Shown one piece after another: positions 49,701 to 58,600 of a DNA stretch of 64,000 bases. The notes beneath the pieces were generated by a model. That model saw only the letters and a program-made list of their open reading frames with translations, made no database searches and was not told the DNA's origin. The DNA comes from Hydractinia symbiolongicarpus (Eukaryota; Cnidaria; Hydrozoa; Anthoathecata; Hydractiniidae): NCBI RefSeq assembly GCF_029227915.1, contig NC_079882.1, positions 1,984,001-2,048,000 on the forward strand, written 5' to 3'. Within the stretch, counting starts at the first letter, position 1. Every line of letters begins with the position of its first letter. A program made the translations under genes and the position numbers.

Positions 49701-52700
49701 TGGCCTCAAATTCTCCTACTTTTTCAAGCATCTCTTCTTTCGTTTTTGGCAGGGCTATGTATTTTGGTCCAAGCTTGTAAGTTATGCAGTTACAAACATC
49801 TCTTATGACTTTTTACACCGTAGATATGTGCAGGCCAAAAGTGTTTGCTGTCATTGACAAAGATCCTGTGTCTTTCAAGTAGTACAACGTTACTGCAACT
49901 TTTTTTTCTGCAGACAAGGCTCGATAATTTGGAGATGTGTTGTCAGGAGTAATCCATATGCGTATTTGATCTACTAAATCAGTAAACATAGCCTTTGTCA
50001 TTCTGAAGTTCTTTTTCCAATCCTCCTCGGGAAGAACATCAAAAAACATGTTCAACCACCACTGTTCCACTCGTCCTTATTTGAACCATGTTGAACGAGG
50101 AATTCGGTTTTTCCTTTGCTCTTTCAATGCTTTCTGTTTTTTTATCCAACAGTTTCTTTTGCTTCCACTCAAAAGTGATGCAGTTAAAAGAGTTCTATAG
50201 TGAGTGTATTGAAGTGCTAAAATCATTAACAATGTATTGAGCTGCAACAACAATGTTGATGATGTTAAAAAAATCTGTTTATTCGCTTGCAATTTTGTTT
50301 TGTTTTCGTTTTGACGCGCCATTATACTTTAGAAAAATTTAAATTTGGCGCTTGTGTTGTGAAATCGTCCCGGCGCACTTTTTTCCATATAAAGGCGGGT
50401 TAAAATCATCCCGGCAAACGTCCCGTCCCGGCAATCGTCCCGTCCCGCCTCTCATATAAACAGCCCCTTATTCGCAGTCACTTTTGCAGACTGTCATGGC
50501 CCTATGGAAGGTAAAGTTTTCAAGTTTTTTGTTATATACTTCGAATTGAAACACGTGAAGCCTAATGTGACAATTGTCCTACAAATCTTCTGAAGTGACA
50601 CCGTAAAGTATATATATTTGTACCAAGACGTTTCTAGACCCGTTTCTAGATCCTGACCGTTTGGGGGATACATTTCTTCTAGATCCTAACCGTTTTACGA
50701 GTATGTTTCTTCTAGATCCTAAACTTTTGTAGGGGTATGTTTCTTCTAGATCCTAACCTATTCGAAGGCGATATGATTTTGTCTCCTGACCAACTGGACA
50801 ATATTCAAAATGGTAGGATTAACAAAGCTATTCCAATGGCAGCAGCGAAGACAAATTTGTGGCCAAGAATCATCCCATTTGATTATAAAGAACTTGGTGA
50901 GCCTTTTGTTATGTAATCAACTTTTATCTTACAAAGATGTTATATTGTTCAAAAAACTGCTTTGCTGCAAAATATTCCGCAATATTCAAATTCTATAAAT
51001 TAAATTCGCGCCAAATTTAAAAATGGATGCTTTTTTTTAATGGCGAATGAATGAAATACCATATCAGAAAAAAGTCCCAGAAAAGTATAAAAAACTTTGC
51101 ATGCAATTCTCCAGACTTTTCTTTAATCCGAATAATTCATCCGGAGAAAAAAGGCATTGGTTTAGGCTCTTTTGTAAATGTGATTTAGTTTTTAAGAAAT
51201 TCAATGCCTTTTCATTATTCTCAAATTCAACTTCTCGTCAAATTTAACAAAATATTTCAAATAGTCAAATTAAATTCAAATTTTCTCCAATTCAGGGTAG
51301 ATATATGACGTATTAATTGTTTTCGTTCATTTTTTAGAATCTACACCTGGCCGCGTTGCAATTGACAAAGCTATTAAAGAAATCGAGCAACATACGTGTT
51401 TACGTTTTGTTAAAAGAACAACCGAAAGAGGTTACTTGAAATTCATTAACCGTTTTAAGTAAGTTTTTTAAAGTTACAGTGGTATTTACAACACTAGATG
51501 GGAAAACTAAATTCGGGTAAACCATGTTGCGCATCGGGGTAGAATTCTTGCAGAACAGCATCAAATAAGCTGTTTTAAAAATACTTTCCCGTAATTTCGG
51601 TTCAGGTGAAAATAGATGGTACAAACTGGCCTGGAACGAACAAACAAGTCTTATTTTGGTTAAAAAAATCGTGTTAATCAATTCACTTCTATAGTATCTA
51701 TAAATTGATAAAGTTCGAATGTACATCAAGCAAGTCCAAAATTACAGATGACATCATAATTTATGTAGTATAATTAGGTCTAATAACATTTAAATGTGAA
51801 TATCTTGAGAACGAATTAAAAAGTTTAAAAAGATTTGTTAAACAACTTTTTAACTTCTATAAAGTAAATCCAACATCATTTAGCACACCAGGACACCTTT
51901 CATGCTCGACCTCAGTATAATCTGCATTTCTTAGACAAATTAAGGCAAAAGATTTGCGAAGGAGGTTTTTTTAGAAAAATCTTCCAAATAGCTATTTTGG
52001 TCCTATATCCAAGCGTTAGATGTCTTCGATATGCGAAAAACTGCATCAATCGCGTCATAAGCAAAAAAGTAATTGTATCTAAAAAAAACAAGCTACACTC
52101 GTACATTAAACGCAAGATATTAATACTAATGTTGCAACGAGATAAAGTTGAAGAATCTGTCTGACTGCTCGTATTTAGCTAGGTAGACTGAACATAAAGA
52201 AGAAATAAAGTTGACTAGGATAAAGTCCATTAATACCAAACTTAACAAAACGCTTTAGCTAGATAGCCTTGATCATAAAGCCTGTTTAGTAGGCAAAATT
52301 TGCTTGTCTACGATTTGTATACAGTTAAAAAGCTTGATAAAATATTCCTCTGAACAGGTATGGCTATAAACATAAAAATCTTTCCAGAAAGAGCTTTTGA
52401 CATCGTAGCCCTGATCGTTGCATGTTTTATTGTCAGTATGTTGGAGATCGTGCAAAACTTGTTGACAAAATCTCTAAATCTTGTCTATGTCTTTGTCAAA
52501 AGTGTTTTCGCGACGGATTACTGACTAGAATAAGACCTCGGAAAGAGAAGTTCATGTCAAGTTAAAAAATTCAAATACTAATTCCGTTTGTTTTGTTACG
52601 TTATTAAAACGAGTGACTTTCCAAGGGACACGTAATGCAACACACTCGTAACAAACTTAGCAGGTTTATTAAAAAATTAACAGATACACGAAACATTGAA

Positions 52701-55623
52701 AGTGAGTGAAGAAAAAGTTCACAAGTATCGATTCCTCAACTTAATATATTATAAACTTTAATTTAGATGCGCAACTTTTGTTGGTTACTCGCCAATGATG
52801 ATAAAAGTTTCCTTTGGGAGTCTTTGCTGGGAGCCTGGTATTGCCGTTCACGAAATCCTGCACGCCTTAGGTATATTTTTAGTTAATTTTTTTTGTTAGG
52901 ATACCTTAACAAATTTCCCCATCTCTACCTTATACGTTTAGCCAAGCCTATGCTTACAACCTCTGGAATTTAACCATGTCTCCAAGCAAATACAGACCGA
53001 TTCTCCTCCCCGGGACGGGAGTGCAACAGACCATCCTTATAACAACATGCACTAAGTAGGTGCGAAGTAAAATGTTGGTATAAAGAAAAACTCCCACCTG
53101 AATTTCAACCATTTTTGTGTAAAAGAAACAAAGTGAATCAAAAAGGCGCTAAGAAACGAGGCTGCTGTATCGTTTCTCTCTATCTCCCCATTATTCTAAA
53201 AATCTTAATCAAGCTAAATTATTCTTCCAAAAAATGTACCCTTAAACAATCCCGACAGCAACGTCTGCACGCATTGCAACCCTTTTACTAAGCCCCTTCG
53301 TCCCCTCCTTTATAAACACTTTTATAAGTATTATTGAAGATATTATTTCGGTTTGTCTGTTTAATATTCATATTACTGTGGAAAGTTTATCATTTCTTGA
53401 ACATGATAGTTTAGTAGGCAACGTTTCAGGAGATCCTTCACCCATCATCGGGCCCGTTGATAGGAAAAGGATCTCCCGAAACGTCGCCTACTAAACTATC
53501 ATGTTCAAGAAATGATAAACTTTCCACAGTAACTTTTTTAAGTCTTATTATTATATAAAAACGAATTGTGGATGTTACAGAAAAAAATCAACAACAAAGG
53601 TAGTAAAATATATATGTAATAGTTGAAGAGAAAATAAATAGTTTTTTTTACCAAAACCAGTTGCGCAAATATTTGAATGTTGTGTCGCGAACGTCGTCAC
53701 CAAGGTGTAGTAATAATAAAAGGGTTTGTGTATAAAATATGTATTCTCTCTTTCCTAACTCATTCACAATATTTATTAATGAATTTGATTTTACTAATTT
53801 TTTCGTAGGTTTCTATCATGAGCAGAGCAGACCAGATCGAGATAACTTTGTTAAAATTAACTACGAAAATGTACTGCAAGGTATCTTGTTGTTTTACCCA
53901 GTTGATCCAAGGACCGACAAAACGCTATTCTAAAACACTATGTAGCAAATTTTTAACCGCAATGTAGAGGTCTTAAAATTTAAAGTTAAGGTCCTCAACA
54001 TTATATTGTTGCTGCTTTGAATGTATAAGCGTTGTTTCAAGTGAATTTTTAAAAGCAGCAGCGTGTATAAAATATGCTGTGTACAATTTAACGCAGAGTC
54101 GTTGCAACGGAATTTGTCAAAAATTGTTTCATGTCGCTGTTAGCAAAATTAATAAACGCTATGGGTGAAAGAACTTATGCGGTAATTTGGGCAATTGAAA
54201 TCAAACGTGATACATGCGCCAAATGTTATGAGTACTTTTTTTAAAAGTCGTGGGAGAAAGTGAGAAGAAGAAAGAGAAGGGTTTCTAAATAAGATATGAA
54301 TTATCAAATATATAATAAAATTTACTAAATGTTATGCTACTTTAGGTTTACAAAAAATCATTAGGCGTCCTTGTACTTAAATCGTAACAATATTTAGGAC
54401 TATACACATTCCAAGCCATGTTTTAGAGAGACAAAATGTACTTTCTTATGACTTCTAGAGGGTTTTTCGCTTGTATCAATAAATCAACTCAGTTGGTGAA
54501 AGAGAAGTTCAATCATGTAGTTAGAATTTTTATTTTCCTAATAGCGTTAGCTTTTAGAGGGCTGTGGGAACGAGGTTAAGGGAAGTATACTTTATCTGGC
54601 ACTTATCGACGCTTAGTCATAGAGAAAAGCAAATAATCTGATGTTTACAATTAAATGTTTAGGCTCCGCAATACAGTTCAAAAAGTACGGCACAGATAAA
54701 ATTAATTCGCTTGGTATTCCGTACGACTATCAATCCATCATGCATTATGGGGAAAAAGCCTTTTCAAAGAACAGAAAAAATACAATTGAAACATTGGACC
54801 CCAAGAAGCAATCTTTGATTGGACAACGAAAAGGGTTAAGCAAATTAGATATTCAACAAATCAATTTACTTTACAAATGCAACGGTATGTTACAAATAAT
54901 GTTTATATTCTTTAAAATATCAGTTTCCACGGTATTTTGATTGTTTTGTTTGTTTACAGAGAAATTGAACACGTCTACGTTACCAAGAACAAAAGGTGGG
55001 TGGAACACATAATGATTGTTAAAACTCGAGGAAGCACAACACGAAAATGTTTGAAATTAACTCTTAAATAATTTTCAGAACAACATGGTTGAGACAAAAC
55101 ACAATTTGTTTGTTTGAACTTTTTGGTTCATATTTTTTATATGTTTATGTCCAACTCTCGTGTGCACTCTCGTATGTGACTGGCAACTAATAAAATCCAC
55201 AATAAAATTATGCACTTTTCTATTCAATATTAGCGTCAACATGCACGGATAGAACCCCTGATTGTAGTTTGTTCAAACAGAAATGTCAGCTGAAGAAAGA
55301 TCCTCTGCACAAATGGACTGTACGCTACTGCAAAAAGACTTGCGGGTTGTGTGCCAAAGGTATATCAGGCGTTGAAATCCACAATAATTACGATAACTAG
55401 CTAGCGTTATCTGCAATCATAAAAAAGATGAAAAAAGTTGGATGCCTGAATGGTTGTGATATTTAACTTGCTTCTGTTATTCTGTATATCGCAGAGGTTA
55501 AAATTAGTGAATAAAGGTATTAACTTTCTTATTTTTTATTTGTAGTTTCAACATTAGCTAAACAAAATGTTCAAGTGGAATCAAGATACGAATACCAACA
55601 AGGTAACAGACTCGCTTATTGTT

Positions 55624-55682
<59 letters not shown>

Positions 55683-58600
55683 CACGCCACTTAGCTAGAC
55701 ATGTATTAGGTTTATTTTTGTCAGCTTATTTATGAAAATAAATGAAAGTTCAAAATAGCAAAATGTTGAACAACATGTGACGAATATAAATTCATTATTT
55801 TTCTACTAAACGTTACTAAACAATTTTGTGAGTAAAGGTAAAAAAAATTAAGATTTTTGAATAACAATGAAGCCACCATATTGCGCTGTATCATGTCAAT
55901 TTAATGTTGAATGTTTCCGGTCTGTATAGTTATCAAACTTTGCGCCATCTCCTCATAACAAACATCATCGTACGAAACTGGTAGTACGTTTTGTAAAGGA
56001 GATTTAAAACATGAAAAAAAAATTGTTGTTGGTCCTGACAGGTATTTTTTAAGTTCAGAGAAGTTTAAACGAAGGTTATAAAATATGTTAGTACTATAGT
56101 AACGTAAAATATTTTTGGTTCTCGAGACAAAGATCTTATTTTTGATATTTACTATCCATCCAAAACCTACTTATTTTCACCCATATAGTTATGAAGATTT
56201 AGTAAAAACGTGGCTAGAAAGATAGTCACTAACCCGTGGATAAATCCACAGCTTCGCTCGTTTTTTATTAACCGCATTTCGTGTGTCTCGCTACTGCGGT
56301 TACCATTTTGCGTGACTATTATAGTAGAATTTATCGCTTAAAGTGTATTTTACAACAGATCCTGGTAGACCTCCCACATACCTGGACTTCCGGTGTGCAA
56401 ATTGTCGTAAAAAGGCATTTAGTGAGACTTAGTGAGATTTAGTGAGATGCATTTTATCGGAAGTAGTGGACTTCAAAAATATTCACGTTTAACCGAGTTT
56501 AATGCCAGTAAATCGTGTCTCACGCAGTTGATAAGGTAGTTAATAAGGTCAACTTTCGTTGCTGGATGTTTTGAAAGTGCTGTACTGCAACTACGCTTCT
56601 TTCTTCTTGGAGCCAAATGCTATGTACCTTTGAGACACATTCTTAGTTTAATAATTCTATTTCCTTGCATTTATATTGTTGTCAATTTCAAATTATCACT
56701 TTTTCTACATTGAGCAGAATTTACTACTCTTCATATGGGCCGACCAGTAACTTCTGTGTTTCGCAATCTCTTTGATAAACAAATCTTCAAATATTTCTTT
56801 GTAATTATTTCTCACATTGGTGTTTAGTTTGCAAGGATGAATTGGTCAATTGCGATGCATTTTCGCACAAATGTAAATCCTCGGAAAGCTCCTGGAAAAG
56901 TTTTGTAAAAAATCAATGTGCCAAAACGTGCGGATATTGCTGTAAGTTGTATTCTCTTCACTTCCTTTTTAAACTATCACCATACACTTATGGCATTAGT
57001 TGGAATGCATTAGCTTCCAACAACCATTACATTTTCGTGAACTAACAAATATGGTAAGCTTTGTAACTAATCAAGATTATCATAAGCTGGCCAACAAAAC
57101 ATTATGTTGCTGTACCTAGTAAAAAATAATCTGTTCAAAATGGAATGAAATACCCTTCGACGCATTTACTTGTAGTTCATATTGCCTGTTACCATGATCT
57201 CCTTTCCATGATCGAGCAAACGTTTCATTATAATCATGCATTCTAGATTGTTTTTTTACCTTTAGCAATGGCTGTAAAGACAACAGTCCCTGGTACGTAT
57301 TAACATTGCAAATGTATATAAGCATTTTTATCAGATGTACCTTTTCATAAATAGGTTGTATTAAACAGTAGATAGACTTAAGAAAAAAATTTTAAATATT
57401 ACAATGTTATAATATTACCATATTGCAATGTTACGACGTTACAATGGTATGAAAAGATTTCCTTATATCTTTATTGTAGCACCAGTCACTACTGCAAACC
57501 CCTGTAAGTTTTTCTTATTATGCCAATTTCTTGCCGCATATTTTATTTATTCATTTATTTGTTCGTTTGTTCGTTTGTTCGTTTGTTCGCTTGTTCGTTT
57601 GTTCGTTCGTTCGTTCGTTCGTTCGTTCGTTCGTTCGTTCGTTCGTTCGTTCGTTCGTTCGTTCGTTCGTTCGTTCGTTCGTTCGTTCGTTCGTTCGTTC
57701 GTTCGTTCGTTCGTTCGTTCGTTCGTTCGTTCGTTTGTTCGTTTGTTCGTTTGTTCGTTTGTTCGTTTGTTCGTTTGTTCGTTTGTTCGTTTGTTCGTTT
57801 GTTCGTTTGTTCGTTTGTTCGTTTGTTCGTTTGTTCGTTTGTTCGTTTGTTCGTTTGTTCGTTTGTTCGTTTGTTCGTTTGTTCGTTTGTTCGTTTGTTC
57901 GTTTGTTCGTTTGTTCGTTTGTTCGTTTGTTCGTTTGTTCGTTTGTTCGTTTGTTCGTTTGTTCGTTTGTTCGTTTGTTCGTTTGTTCGTTTGTTCGTTT
58001 GTTCGTTTGTTCGTTTGTTCGTTTGTTCGTTTGTTCGTTTGTTCGTTTGTTCGTTTGTTCGTTTGTTCGTTTGTTCGTTTGTTCGTTTGTTTATACATCT
58101 GTTTATCTATTGAATGTTATTAACCTAGATTGTTATGACAAAGTCAATTGTAAAGACTACGTCGCAAATGGATATTGCAGTCCAAAATCGCCTTCATTTT
58201 TCCATCAATACATGAAGAAGAATTGTATAAAAAGCTGCGGATGGTGTGGTGGGTCAATCTTACATAAAAATTTATATATACGTGTATTTGAAGATTACTA
58301 ATGTTACTACTAATACTAAGGATTGCATCTCAACTCTTATTTGTACGACGTGAAGCTAATTTCGTCAAGTGATTAATGAAAGGGATAACCTCTAGCAAAA
58401 ACTAAGATCGAAACACAAAATATAGAAGATTTTTGACTAATTTAACTCTATTGCTTCTACGATTTAGTTTTGTTACATTTTCATTGTATTATTAAAACAA
58501 CATGTAAAGGAAAATCATCGTGAGAGGCCTGATGAATAATACAATAATAAACCAAATACATTTAAAGATGTTGGTGTCATCAGAATAAAACATTGTTCTG

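Larger units (their letters stand above)
40746..50467. mobile_element. PIF/Harbinger DNA transposon, 9,722 bp
   Basis: The ends begin GGGGCTGTTTATATGAGAGG and are perfect inverted repeats for 60 bp (40746-40805 and 50408-50467). TTA lies on both sides (40743-40745 and 50468-50470), the hallmark 3-bp target of PIF/Harbinger. The ends are GC-rich, with repeated GGGACG and CCGGGA words and secondary palindromes around 40860-40950. It encodes the two proteins expected of the superfamily in opposite orientations: a Myb/SANT-like protein (41028-42104, plus) and a DDE nuclease (49010-50322, minus, broken). The middle is filled by the CCTGAGCGTCAGG satellite, a 912-bp duplication and a 302-bp duplication. 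Inserted in exon 1 of protease copy 2. Confidence 0.93.

Noticed and set aside
57547-58301. Long overlapping frames on both strands with FVRS/FVCS or EQTN repeats
   Set aside because: Produced by the GTTC/GTTTGTTC satellite; only the ShK3 exon at 58129-58248 inside one of them is real.
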